A stretch of DNA of 64,000 bases from Candidatus Saganbacteria bacterium. Lineage in GTDB: Bacteria > Margulisbacteria > WOR-1 > XYC2-FULL-46-14 > WPAF01. The position numbers and the translations under genes are program-made. The notes under the pieces are model-generated. The model was not told where the DNA came from. It was given only the letters and a program-made list of their open reading frames with translations, and did not search any database. The stretch is taken from the NCBI GenBank assembly GCA_016223205.1, contig JACRPM010000002.1, positions 62,001-126,000 on the forward strand, given 5' to 3'. This document shows, in pieces, positions 28,578 through 37,416 of this stretch; positions within the stretch are counted from its first letter, which is position 1, and each line of letters begins with the position of its first letter.

Positions 28578-30151
28578 TCGAATTAACTCCCTACCAGGAA
28601 AAAGCCCTGGAACTTATCAACAATTCTCCTAAACAGACGATCTTACTCTATGGAGTGACCGGCTCCGGCAAGACCGAAGTGTATTTACGGGCGATAGCAG
28701 AGGTCTTGAAGAACAAACAAAGCGCCATCGCTCTCGTCCCCGAGATTTCGCTAACTCCCCAGCTGGTCCGCCGTTTCCGTGACCGATTCTGCGATCATAT
28801 CGCCGTCTTGCATAGCGGCTTGACCATTAAAGAAAGGGACCAGGAATGGCAGCGCGCCGCCGAGGGCAAAGCCCAGATAGTGTTGGGCACGCGCTCGGCC
28901 ATCTTTGCCCCGCTTTCGAACCTCGGATTGGTTGTTCTCGACGAGGAATATGAGACCACCTACAAGCAGGAGAAAAATCCCCGTTACCACGCGCGGGAGG
29001 TCGCGGAACAGCTCGGAGCAACCGTGATCCTGGGTTCCGCCACCCCTTCGATCGAAACATTTTACAAGGCGCAGACCGGCATCTATAAAATAGCAACTCT
29101 CCCCGAACGGATCGATAACCGTCCCCTGCCCCCGGTGGAAGTGGTGGACATGCGGGAAGAAAAAGCCTGGATGTTGTCCAATAAACTGCGCGAGGAAATA
29201 AAAGAGACCCTCTCACGCAGTGAAAAGGTGATCCTTTTCTTGAACCGCCGCGGATATTTCACTTACGCCCAGTGCAAGGAATGCGGAAGCGCCGTCGAAT
29301 GCCCTAAGTGTTCGGTAGCGTTGGTCTATCATAATTCGGTGAAAAAGCTGATCTGCGGCCATTGCGGGTTCACCGCCGAGGCGCAGGTGATCTGTCCCAA
29401 CTGCCAGAATGCTTCCATTGTTTTTCGCGGGATAGGCACCCAGAGGATAGAATCCGAAGTCGCCCAGGTCTATCCCCAGGCCAAGATCATCCGGCTGGAC
29501 CGGGACGTGGTCGCCAAGCGAGGCAGCCACGAGGTAAGCTTTGCCGCTTTTGCCGAAGGCAACGCCGATGTGCTGATCGGCACGCAATTGGTGACTAAGG
29601 GGATGGATGTGGCCTCGGTCACTTTAGTCGGGGTTGTTTCGGCGGATACCTCCTTGAACCTGCCCGACTTCCGCGCGGCGGAGAGAACTTTTCAGCAGTT
29701 GACCCAGGTAGCGGGAAGAGCGGGAAGGCATCATCTCCCCGGCAAGGTCATTGTTCAGACCTTTAATCCCGAGCATTACGCTATAAAATATGCCGCCCGG
29801 CATGATTATGAAGGTTTCTATAACGAAGAGATAAAAGAAAGAGAAACGCTTTTCTACCCGCCTTTCTCCAGATTGGTCAACCTCGTGGTCTCCGCGAGGG
29901 AAGAAGGAAAAGCGAAAAAGATCGCGGAAGACCTGGCCGGACTTATCGATCTGCCTTCAGGGAAATATCAATTGCTAGGCCCGGCCCCCGCCCCCATTGC
30001 CAAGATCCGTGGCCAGTACCGCTATTTTATTTTGCTGAAGGGAGAAAAGATCGAGCTCTTGCGGGAGGCGGCTGGGTCGGGATTGAAGAAGCTGGTCGTT
30101 CCTTTTGATGTCCGGATCAATATGGATATCGATCCGCTGGAGATGCTTTAA
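28574..30151 (+). CDS. priA: PriA helicase core (primosomal protein N')
   Basis: 525 residues: Walker A GVTGSGKTEVYLRA (27-40), LVPEISLTPQLVRRFR, motif II as LDEEYETTYKQ (DEEY rather than DEEH), GSATPS, HARE, eight zinc-binding Cys beginning CKECGSAVECPKCSVAL, and helicase motifs V-VI (IGTQLVTKGMDV, QVAGRAGR). It restarts stalled replication forks. The start is the ATGA overlap with the small N-terminal gene. Its stop overlaps the convergent RelA/SpoT-like gene by 4 nt. Confidence 0.93.
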   Translation: MIELTPYQEKALELINNSPKQTILLYGVTGSGKTEVYLRAIAEVLKNKQSAIALVPEISLTPQLVRRFRDRFCDHIAVLHSGLTIKERDQEWQRAAEGKAQIVLGTRSAIFAPLSNLGLVVLDEEYETTYKQEKNPRYHAREVAEQLGATVILGSATPSIETFYKAQTGIYKIATLPERIDNRPLPPVEVVDMREEKAWMLSNKLREEIKETLSRSEKVILFLNRRGYFTYAQCKECGSAVECPKCSVALVYHNSVKKLICGHCGFTAEAQVICPNCQNASIVFRGIGTQRIESEVAQVYPQAKIIRLDRDVVAKRGSHEVSFAAFAEGNADVLIGTQLVTKGMDVASVTLVGVVSADTSLNLPDFRAAERTFQQLTQVAGRAGRHHLPGKVIVQTFNPEHYAIKYAARHDYEGFYNEEIKERETLFYPPFSRLVNLVVSAREEGKAKKIAEDLAGLIDLPSGKYQLLGPAPAPIAKIRGQYRYFILLKGEKIELLREAAGSGLKKLVVPFDVRINMDIDPLEML

Positions 30152-32304
30152 ATCAATCGCTCCTGAGCATTCAACAATACATCTCCGTTTTGTAATTTGC
30201 CGGAAGTATCTACTCCTGCAGATTCATCGATTACCGTCAATATCCCCTTGGTCCTCAAATTACCATAAGGCTTCCGTCTAATAATCATGGTGGCTGGTCT
30301 TTGATCCTTCGGCTCTTTCCCTTTTCTTTCTTTCGTCTTGGATCCGAATTCATCATCCAATATTATTTGAATGCCGTCAGTCATTAACTGATGGCCCGGA
30401 TAATTTTCAAGATTTGCCTCTGCTCGTGGCACGCACCGGGCCTCCAAACTATGGGCCTCATCGTCTTTAAATAATATATAAACACCCTCTTCATTTAATT
30501 CAAAATCGCCTTCTTTTAGGCCGGATCCCATCCCCTCATTTCTTAATTGATACAATAATTTATACTGCCAATGCGGACTTTGACGCTGATTTTTCTCTTC
30601 TAGCCCAAAAGTAGTTATTTGCACATCCAAAGGGATTAGATAATAGGTCGTTAAAACCATATAATAATAAGCGACTTTGTCCCCTCGCGCCAAACGAGGA
30701 TTGGAAATCGTGTCTTTTAGCCATTTAAGATATCCTCTTTTTCTATAATCATGGCGGGTTAATTTTAAGAAGGCGTGCAGATACACAAAACGCCTTGCCT
30801 CTTTTTTGCTTAATCCCCCGATTTTGATCAGCTTGTCCAATACGGGGTTCCCGTCACCATCAAAACAATGCTCCGATATTCTTTCTCTGAATATGTTATA
30901 GGCGCGGGGAATCCCAAGAAATATTCTTCTTAATAAATAAGCCGCTTTTTCAATGTCTGAAATTGAGGGGACAAGAATTCTAACGCCGAAAATATCATTT
31001 AACCTGGGAAAAAGGTCCGCATTGATTTCTCCGTTGTGACGCCACATTTTTTCTCGTATGGAAAAGGGAGATTTTACGCGCTCTAAAACTACCGCCTCTT
31101 CCGGAACGAGCCCGGTTGCCTTCCCCGCTTCGCGGATTAATCTCGCCACATTAAATAAATGTTTCTCGGCTCCTCCCTGGGTCAGCGCCAGCTGGTCCTC
31201 AAACCATTCCCCTATCCTAAGATAGGTGCAGGGAGAAAAAGCTTTAAAATAAGCATCTTTTACTTTGTTGATCAGTTTATCATTGCCGATTTCTTCAACT
31301 ATGGGCAAAACCTGAAGAAAATATTGCATCCTTATTAACCTCTCCGATTCGCTTAATTCCGGGTCCAACATTTTATCTTTTATAGATTCGTAGGATATTT
31401 CTTCCTTAATAACAAGGCCATCGGACTCATCAACAATCCTATATTTTTCCCTGGCCAACCGTTCTTCCGTTTCCTTGACCCTTCTTTCCGCAAATTGAGA
31501 GAGGTCATGCAGCATCACTGCGGCATAAAGCCATTTCGACTCCAACTCTCGCAGAACTGAACGTGTCGTATTCAATATATTTATTAACTGCTCATCATCC
31601 AATCTTATTTTGCATCCAGAACCTATAACCGCCAGGCCGACCCTGCACGCTTGATTAACTTCCCGAACCCTATTTTTAACCTTAAAAAGCCCCTCCGTTA
31701 ATATCTCTTTTCTTATTCCCAGGCGAACTCCGCTGGCCAAGACATTTTGGAAAAAAGGATCTCTTTGCCCCAGATAGACGGCCTCACCAAGATTAGATTC
31801 ATCTTCTAATGGAAATTTATACTTATACAAAGCAGCACAAAGGGTCAGCTCCGTTGCACCGGCCTGCGCCAGTATTTCGGCAACCATCAATTTTTCCTGT
31901 GGTTCCGCCACTTCATAACTTTGTACCGCATCTAAAAAGGCGGCCAATAATGGGTGTTTTTCGACTATCTCATCATTTACCCTTCGGTTGCTCATAAATT
32001 CCAAGAAATAATCCGAGGCGGTTCGCGGTTTGGCGGGGTCGACCAGCGGTGATTTGTGCTCCCCAAAAATAGTTTCATACGTGATATTCTCCGGCCGAAC
32101 TGTTTTCTCCTCCAGGGCTCTAGCAGCCGAATAAATCTTTCCTTCGGCTTCTAGTCTGTTGGCATACTCAAAAGTCATGGGTCTTCGGTTAAGGCCGCTT
32201 ATAATTCCCGCCCGTCTGCGAACCTCTCTAGGGTTTAATATCATTCTTTGTGGAAATTTACCAAAAGGAACTTCAACTCTAAATTTGGGAAAAGTTGCTC
32301 TCAA
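30148..32304 (-). CDS. Degenerate RelA/SpoT homologue
   Basis: 718 residues with the layout of a long RSH alarmone enzyme, but altered active sites. Residues ~115-290 follow the HD hydrolase pattern (VAEILAQAGATELTLCAALY, where HD is replaced by Y-K; AAVMLHDLSQF). Residues ~355-585 follow the synthetase: YLRIGEWFEDQL, RVKSPFSIREKM, DIFGVRI, then DTISNPR, PLDVQITT and HWQYK. The GYxSLH motif is gone and the Glu of E-V-Q-I-R-T is Asp. The C-terminus has a TGS-like NGDVLL. The TTG start lies 4 nt after the nuclease gene's stop. AT-rich. Confidence 0.75.
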   Translation of the reverse strand: MRATFPKFRVEVPFGKFPQRMILNPREVRRRAGIISGLNRRPMTFEYANRLEAEGKIYSAARALEEKTVRPENITYETIFGEHKSPLVDPAKPRTASDYFLEFMSNRRVNDEIVEKHPLLAAFLDAVQSYEVAEPQEKLMVAEILAQAGATELTLCAALYKYKFPLEDESNLGEAVYLGQRDPFFQNVLASGVRLGIRKEILTEGLFKVKNRVREVNQACRVGLAVIGSGCKIRLDDEQLINILNTTRSVLRELESKWLYAAVMLHDLSQFAERRVKETEERLAREKYRIVDESDGLVIKEEISYESIKDKMLDPELSESERLIRMQYFLQVLPIVEEIGNDKLINKVKDAYFKAFSPCTYLRIGEWFEDQLALTQGGAEKHLFNVARLIREAGKATGLVPEEAVVLERVKSPFSIREKMWRHNGEINADLFPRLNDIFGVRILVPSISDIEKAAYLLRRIFLGIPRAYNIFRERISEHCFDGDGNPVLDKLIKIGGLSKKEARRFVYLHAFLKLTRHDYRKRGYLKWLKDTISNPRLARGDKVAYYYMVLTTYYLIPLDVQITTFGLEEKNQRQSPHWQYKLLYQLRNEGMGSGLKEGDFELNEEGVYILFKDDEAHSLEARCVPRAEANLENYPGHQLMTDGIQIILDDEFGSKTKERKGKEPKDQRPATMIIRRKPYGNLRTKGILTVIDESAGVDTSGKLQNGDVLLNAQERLI

Positions 32305-32308
32305 GATT

Positions 32309-33979
32309 TTAATTCCCCAAAAACTCCCGGATCTCCGCCAGCACCAGCGAAAAGTCGCAGACCACCTTTATGCTTAGGGAATTGGTATCCAGTTTTTTCC
32401 GCCATTCCGCCACCCTCCGTTTGAGCGCCTGGGTGCGGGTGATTATTTCGTCGGCCTGGGATCTTTCATTGGCGTTCCGCGCGTGAGTTTTTTTCTGGCG
32501 GGCTTTCTCAATAGCTTCGTTTAAACTTGCCTGCAGGCCATCGATCACCGCCTTGGTCTGCGGTTGACGCACTGCTTTATGCACATTATAAGGCTCCCCG
32601 GTAAAATCTTTGAACTTGCCGCCTTCGCCGGTATATTTGGCAAGCGCCCACACCCAGGCCCCTTCATTCCATTCCCGGTGGTTAGCTTTGGCCGGGGGCG
32701 CCTCCGGTCCGCATTCTTCAGCAATATGGGACGGCGGCTCATCGAGACCCAGCACCACCTGTTCCAGACCTTCCCATTCATTAAGCAAGGAATAAAAGAA
32801 GACCCTCACCCGGACAACTTCATCTTTGTCCCGGATGGTCTTTTTAAGGTAGAACAGCAGTTCCCGGTCCACTTCGGGTGCGGTTATATGGTATTCCACG
32901 CCTCCGATCCTGCCGGATCTTACTGCCGCGCGGAGCTTGCGGGCCTGATTGCGGAACCTAAGCTCCCAATCCACTGCGTGGCCGTTCCGGTTATTGAACC
33001 GGATGGGGACTTCCGAGCTTTTTATTTCAACCACGGTTCGGCTCTGGCCCCGGTAACCGTCGGCCTCTATATCCTCTGCCCTTTCCTGGCTGGCCTTGGA
33101 GGTGAAGCGTCCGCCTTGATATTCTTCGCGGTAAAATCTTATCTCATTTATGACCTTGGACACTTCGGTAAGGGGCCCAGCGGTGCTTTTGGCTTTGGCC
33201 AACTTTGACAGACGGATGACCTCGTGTATGCCTCCCCAGGCCTCGGCCACCCCTGCTTCCTCTGAAATGCCGCAATTTTCCGCCAGGCCGGAGAGCAATT
33301 TCGGCAGGCCTTTGACCCGGCATTCCATTAGATCAGCGGTCGCGGTCAATACCAGGTTGATGGGCCGGTCCGAATGTTTGGCGGACTCATGCATGATGAT
33401 GCCGTTGGCGCGGATCTTCTCCCATAATTCGCCGCGTTCGAATCCGCGCAGAAATTCCAGTGCCTGGATCTGCCTTACGTCCAGGGTCCCATGCCATTTC
33501 TGATATGCGGTCTCTCCCGCTCCTGCCGGGGTTACCATAAGCGGGACCGGCTTTGGCGGCTCCACCATCAGGATTTGATCGTTCATAGCTTCCCGAGGCG
33601 ATTCCTCTAAGGTTTCCGGTACCAGTTCGGGAATTTGTGGGCCGAGAGTGGAACGCATGGTCTCCAACAGGTCCTTTTGCACTGAATTAAGCGAGGTCCG
33701 CACGCTTTCGAAAACATCTTCCAGCCGATATTGTTGGCTGATATCCTGCGAACTCACGCGGCGCCCCAGAAGGTCGATCTCCATCCTGGCAATGCCCAGC
33801 TTTTCGGAGAGCCGGGCTTTGAGGGGGCTTTCAGCCAATAAAGCCACCGCAGAAGAATGCGCTCTGTGGGTTGTGGAAAGATGATCTAATTTATCCGGTG
33901 TGATACGGAACCGCACTGGCCGGCCGTTTAAGACGGCCGGTCCGCAAGGTCTCCCCGGTGGTGATGCTCCCTCGACCAT
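32309..33979 (-). CDS. Large protein with predicted PD-(D/E)XK nuclease core
   Basis: 556 residues. No full-length relative is recognised. Residues ~300-375 show a PD-(D/E)XK-like core: IEADGYRG (Glu305, Asp307), TVVEIKSSEVPI (Glu318-x-Lys320), a helix QARKLRAAVRSG, and a strand VEYHITAPEVD. N-terminal ~150 residues are Pro/Ala-rich with a helical segment; the C-terminal 150 are helical and charged (long Lys/Arg/Glu helix). It is directly upstream of the degenerate RelA/SpoT gene, almost certainly in one operon. Nuclease activity is inferred from the motif only. Confidence 0.6.
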   Translation of the reverse strand: MVEGASPPGRPCGPAVLNGRPVRFRITPDKLDHLSTTHRAHSSAVALLAESPLKARLSEKLGIARMEIDLLGRRVSSQDISQQYRLEDVFESVRTSLNSVQKDLLETMRSTLGPQIPELVPETLEESPREAMNDQILMVEPPKPVPLMVTPAGAGETAYQKWHGTLDVRQIQALEFLRGFERGELWEKIRANGIIMHESAKHSDRPINLVLTATADLMECRVKGLPKLLSGLAENCGISEEAGVAEAWGGIHEVIRLSKLAKAKSTAGPLTEVSKVINEIRFYREEYQGGRFTSKASQERAEDIEADGYRGQSRTVVEIKSSEVPIRFNNRNGHAVDWELRFRNQARKLRAAVRSGRIGGVEYHITAPEVDRELLFYLKKTIRDKDEVVRVRVFFYSLLNEWEGLEQVVLGLDEPPSHIAEECGPEAPPAKANHREWNEGAWVWALAKYTGEGGKFKDFTGEPYNVHKAVRQPQTKAVIDGLQASLNEAIEKARQKKTHARNANERSQADEIITRTQALKRRVAEWRKKLDTNSLSIKVVCDFSLVLAEIREFLGN

Positions 33980-34015
33980 GCCGTATTATCCGGCAGATCG
34001 AGGGGAAATTTCAGC

Positions 34016-34654
34016 TTAAAAGAATGCCAGCCGGGCTCCGGCCGCTGCGATGAAACCATCGAGAGGCAGGGATTGGGTCCCGTCGCTGTTCTTGATGCTG
34101 GTCCGCTGATAATCGACTTCCGCAAAGGCGCCGGTATTGGGACCGAAAGCAAGCTCCACCCCTCCGCCCACCATCCCGCCGAATCCCGCAAAGGTAGGAG
34201 GAGAATTAAGCGTTACTTCGGAGGCCTTGCTGGCCGAATAATAATTGGCTTCGGCATTGAGATAAGCATTGACGAAACCATGGGTGCTGCCGTACTCGCC
34301 CCAATACATCACATAAATACGGGCGCCGTAGCCGAACCTTAAAATGCTGTAGCTGGCGTTATAGCCCGAAGTGTTCGATTTAAAGCTCATAATGCCGAAA
34401 CGGGGGCCGGTATCCAGGTTCTCATTGAGCTTGGCGTCGAATTCCAATCCCAGGTCGAATGCGGAATCTTTGGTCACTAGAATTTCTTTGTTCGGGGAAA
34501 GTATGCTGCCGCGGACGCCCAGACGGTAGGTCTTGCGTTGGGCCAGGCTATACAGATCTTTAGCGCTTATGGTAGCGGTCCCCTGGATGGCCCACACCGG
34601 ACAGGACATCAACAACAGAGAAAACATGATAGCCAATACCAAACTTTTTTTCAT
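34016..34654 (-). CDS. Outer-membrane beta-barrel protein
   Basis: 212 residues with a signal peptide (cleavage after W-A at ~23) and an alternating hydrophobic/polar pattern with many Gly and aromatic residues: RLGVRGSIL, AFDLGLEFDAKL, GPRFGIMSF, YGARIYVMYWGEYG, ending in a strand closed by Phe-Phe. This terminal phenylalanine is the usual signal for barrel insertion. The size suggests an 8-strand barrel. GGGAGGAAATT precedes the ATG and a TTGACA/TAAGAT promoter lies upstream. The nuclease gene follows after 36 nt. Confidence 0.75.
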   Translation of the reverse strand: MKKSLVLAIMFSLLLMSCPVWAIQGTATISAKDLYSLAQRKTYRLGVRGSILSPNKEILVTKDSAFDLGLEFDAKLNENLDTGPRFGIMSFKSNTSGYNASYSILRFGYGARIYVMYWGEYGSTHGFVNAYLNAEANYYSASKASEVTLNSPPTFAGFGGMVGGGVELAFGPNTGAFAEVDYQRTSIKNSDGTQSLPLDGFIAAAGARLAFF

Positions 34655-34686
34655 TGAATTTCCTCCCTTTTTCCGAGTCGTCGATA

Positions 34687-34715
34687 ATCTTATATATCCC
34701 TCCGGCTTTTGTCAA
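34687..34715 (-). promoter_or_regulatory. Sigma-70-type promoter of the barrel-protein gene
   Basis: On the minus strand TTGACA (34715-34710), 17-nt spacer, TAAGAT (34692-34687). About 30 nt of leader with a strong Shine-Dalgarno follows, in contrast to the leaderless genes. Confidence 0.65.
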
Positions 34716-34724
34716 TTACTTTAT

Positions 34725-34863
34725 GGTTCCTCAGCAAACAGTGTGCTAAGACGGAACCTGCGACTAAACGTCGCGGTTCCTTAAATCTATTGATTTTAAT
34801 CAGGAAACCGCGAAGTTCATTCGCGGGTTTCCTGATTTCTCATGTCATTTTTTCTGTTAACCA
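34725..34863. repeat. 139-bp dispersed repeat, copy 2
   Basis: Same sequence, same orientation as 15420-15558. It lies between two divergent promoters, 28 nt upstream of the def -10 box and 10 nt from the -35 of the barrel-protein gene. Confidence 0.9.
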
Positions 34864-34867
34864 CTGT

Positions 34868-34897
34868 TTGCTATAGAGCCTTACTTTATGGTATAAT
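34868..34897 (+). promoter_or_regulatory. def-fmt promoter, leaderless
   Basis: TTGCTA (34868-34873), 18-nt spacer, TATAAT (34892-34897), 8 nt before the GTG of def. There is no Shine-Dalgarno. Confidence 0.65.
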
Positions 34898-34905
34898 TTT
34901 TAACC

Positions 34906-35403
34906 GTGATAAGAGAGATAATCCGTTATCCCAACCCGATCCTGCGCAAAAAGTGCAAATCCGTCAAGAAAGTCGATCCTCATATCCAAATACTCATCGA
35001 TGACATGATCGAGACCATGCACGCCGCCCCGGGGGTGGGGCTGGCGGCTCCGCAGGTAGCGGAAAACATCCGGGTGATCGTGGTGGATATCGGGGAGGGC
35101 GCTTTTGCGGTAGTGAATCCCAAGGTTAAAAAGAAGAATCGCGTTCTGCAGACCTTTGAGGAGGGCTGTCTGTGCCTGCCGGGGATCGTGGGGCCGGTAG
35201 AGCGGCCTTCGATCGTTACGGTCGAGGGATTGGATCGCTTTAGCCAAAAGCTGGTCATCGAGGCCGAGGGATTCTTGGCGACGGTGCTCCAGCACGAGAT
35301 CGATCACCTGGACGGGATCGTCTTCATCGACCGGGTGAAAGATAAATCCTTGATCCGTGAGATCTCGAAAAAAGAAGAGGAAGAGAAAAAGGAGCTCCTA
35401 TGA
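34906..35403 (+). CDS. def: Peptide deformylase
   Basis: Removes the N-formyl group from nascent proteins. Motif 1 GVGLAAPQ (43-50), motif 2 EGCLC (Cys88 as metal ligand; the usual final Ser is Cys), motif 3 QHEIDHLDG (His130, Glu131, His134). The 165 residues end in a Lys/Glu-rich tail. The GTG start follows TATAAT by 8 nt. It overlaps fmt by 4 nt (ATGA), the usual pairing of deformylation and formylation. Confidence 0.96.
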   Translation: MIREIIRYPNPILRKKCKSVKKVDPHIQILIDDMIETMHAAPGVGLAAPQVAENIRVIVVDIGEGAFAVVNPKVKKKNRVLQTFEEGCLCLPGIVGPVERPSIVTVEGLDRFSQKLVIEAEGFLATVLQHEIDHLDGIVFIDRVKDKSLIREISKKEEEEKKELL

Positions 35404-36329
35404 AGATCGTCTTTATGGGAACCCCCCTCCCCGCCGCCCGCCTCCTCCAAGCCCTCATCGATGCCGAAGAGCAGATCGTATTGGCGGTGACCCAGCCCGA
35501 CCGCCCCAAAGGCCGCCACCTCCACACCTCTTCCTCCCCCGTCAAGGAGCTGGCGGAAAAGTATAGGATACCTGTAGAGACCCCGGAAAAGGTCAAAGAC
35601 CAGATCTTTATCGACCGGATCCGTTCGCTGAACCCCGACCTGATCGTGGTCGCGGCTTATGGAAAGATCCTCCCCAAAGATCTATTAACTATTCCAAAAT
35701 ACGGCGCCATCAATGTCCACGCCTCGCTTTTACCTAAGTACCGCGGCGCTGCCCCCATCCAATGGGCTGTCTTGAAAGGCGAGAGCGAGACCGGGGTGAC
35801 TGTGATGCAGGTCTCCGAGACCCTGGACACCGGCGATATCATTTTGCAGGATAAGGTCGCGATCGATCCCGAGGATACGGCAGAAACTTTGCTGGATAAA
35901 GTATTTGAGGTGGGCGCGCAGACCTTATTGCGGGCGATAGACCAGATAAAGAAAGGGACCGAAAAAAAGGTCCCGCAGAAAGAAGCCGACGCCACTTATG
36001 CTCCGCTCATCACCAAGGAAAGCGGGGAGATCGACTGGAAAAGATCCGCGACCGAAATCAACAACCGGGTGCGGGCCCTTATCCCCTGGCCCACCGCTCA
36101 CACTTTTTATAAGGGAAAAATGCTTAAGATCTTAAAAGCCGAACCGGCTCCGGTTCCCGGCAAATTCAAGCCGGGTGAGGTGATCGATATCAAAGACGAC
36201 TTCATCGTGGCTTGCGGAGTTGGCAGTTTATTATTGAAAGAAGTTCAACTGGAGGGCGGGAAAAAGATGACCGGGGAGCAGTTCCTGCGCGGGCATCGAT
36301 TGGCTATAGGGGAGATGCTTCCCTCCTGA
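35400..36329 (+). CDS. fmt: Methionyl-tRNA formyltransferase
   Basis: Formylates initiator Met-tRNA using 10-formyl-tetrahydrofolate. It has VFMGTPLPAARLLQALI at the start, NPDLIVVAAYGKILP, the catalytic NVHASLLPKYRGAAPIQWA segment with Asn, His and downstream Asp in LDTGDI, and a C-terminal OB-like domain (NNRVRALIPWPTAHTF). The 309 residues are normal. The last 26 nt overlap the convergent kinase gene. Confidence 0.96.
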   Translation: MKIVFMGTPLPAARLLQALIDAEEQIVLAVTQPDRPKGRHLHTSSSPVKELAEKYRIPVETPEKVKDQIFIDRIRSLNPDLIVVAAYGKILPKDLLTIPKYGAINVHASLLPKYRGAAPIQWAVLKGESETGVTVMQVSETLDTGDIILQDKVAIDPEDTAETLLDKVFEVGAQTLLRAIDQIKKGTEKKVPQKEADATYAPLITKESGEIDWKRSATEINNRVRALIPWPTAHTFYKGKMLKILKAEPAPVPGKFKPGEVIDIKDDFIVACGVGSLLLKEVQLEGGKKMTGEQFLRGHRLAIGEMLPS

Positions 36330-37281
36330 TCAGCGCCTGCAGAACCATCATTTGCAATCGATCGGGATCGGATAATCTTCTGGCTGGTTTTCTCTGCAAT
36401 AATCCCTTCAGGATCGGATGAAAAAGCTCCGGAACTTTTAAGCTCCAGTCCGCGGTGAAAATCGGCCCTTCCATCGGATAGGAAACCTGGGCCGCTATCT
36501 CCCCGATCCAGATCTTTCTTTTTTGTATTATCTCGCCGGTTAAAATAGAATATAAGGTGACCCCCAGCGAATAATAATCCGAGGCCGTGCCGGCTTTGGC
36601 CGAACCGTCCTCGATCACTTCCGGCGCAATATGGGAGGGTGTGCCGATAATAATCTGGCCGTCAACGATATCCCGGGCCGATCGCAGGTCGCGAGCCGAA
36701 CCGAAGTCGATAAGTTTGACGATCCCTTCTTTGGAAAAAAGCAGATGCTCATCTTTCAGGTCTCGGATAACGATATGGTTTTGATGGCAGTGCCTTAAGA
36801 TTTCCGCAAAATCAAAAACCAGCGCCAATAGTTCATCGTATGACAAATGCAATTCATCCAGGAAAGCGCGCTCCAAACATTCGGTCACTACAAAACCCTC
36901 GCCGTAGGCCAGGCATTCGACTATGTTAGGATGTTTTAATCTTTGCAAGAGCTCGCCTTCTCTTCTAAATAAATATGAAAGTTGACTTCGTAAGCTTTCT
37001 TTAATGACCACCGAACGACCCGTGGCTACCTCCCGCCCCTTAAAAACCGAACTGGTCAGGGTGTCGGTGATCTTCCGGTTGGCGCGAAAACCGGGGCCGA
37101 ACGCTTCCTCGGCTATGGTTTTAGTCGGCGGAAGTTTCCATTGGTTCTGCTTGACCTTTAAGGCAATGCTATCGCGCAGATTTCGCATTCTTTCCGCCAG
37201 CCGCGGGGCCCAGATCGCGGCGGTTCGCCCTTTTGGCAAGCAAGTTTCTATCCTGCCGATCGAAGTTATGTCCAGCGCCAT
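36304..37281 (-). CDS. Ser/Thr protein kinase
   Basis: 325 residues of a eukaryotic-type kinase: Lys94 in VVIKES, a helix-C Glu in FRREGELL, the hinge TECLE, catalytic loop IRDLKDEHLLF (173-182, with Arg replacing the usual HRD His and His replacing the Asn after KxE), DFGSARDL (192-199), and the GTPSHIAPE activation segment. There is no transmembrane segment. The N-terminal ~65 residues are basic and unique. I chose the ATG at 37281; a TTG lies 15 nt upstream. The changed catalytic loop may lower metal binding. Partners are unknown. Confidence 0.85.
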   Translation of the reverse strand: MALDITSIGRIETCLPKGRTAAIWAPRLAERMRNLRDSIALKVKQNQWKLPPTKTIAEEAFGPGFRANRKITDTLTSSVFKGREVATGRSVVIKESLRSQLSYLFRREGELLQRLKHPNIVECLAYGEGFVVTECLERAFLDELHLSYDELLALVFDFAEILRHCHQNHIVIRDLKDEHLLFSKEGIVKLIDFGSARDLRSARDIVDGQIIIGTPSHIAPEVIEDGSAKAGTASDYYSLGVTLYSILTGEIIQKRKIWIGEIAAQVSYPMEGPIFTADWSLKVPELFHPILKGLLQRKPARRLSDPDRLQMMVLQALIRREASPL

Positions 37282-37363
37282 ATTATTGTTTCGCAAATGT
37301 ATTTTAATAATTTCATAAGAAAAAAACCGCTCAAACCCTTGCCAATCAAGGCAAAAATCTCGC

Positions 37364-37393
37364 TTGACAGCCCCACATCTAGTGGCCTATGAT
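37364..37393 (+). promoter_or_regulatory. nrd operon promoter
   Basis: TTGACA (37364-37369), 18-nt spacer, TATGAT (37388-37393). The first NrdR-like box lies between the two elements. Confidence 0.75.
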
Positions 37394-37416
37394 ACCCGGG
37401 CCTACTAAATATAGTA
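37371..37416 (+). promoter_or_regulatory. nrdR box: Pair of NrdR boxes
   Basis: Box 1 at 37371-37384 ends CTAGTG and matches the 14-nt core CACTATATATAGTG at 10 positions. Box 2 at 37403-37416 (TACTAAATATAGTA) matches at 11. They are 32 bp apart, about three helical turns, the spacing NrdR uses to form tetramers on DNA. Box 1 lies between -35 and -10; box 2 reaches the start codon of nrdR. Confidence 0.7.
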
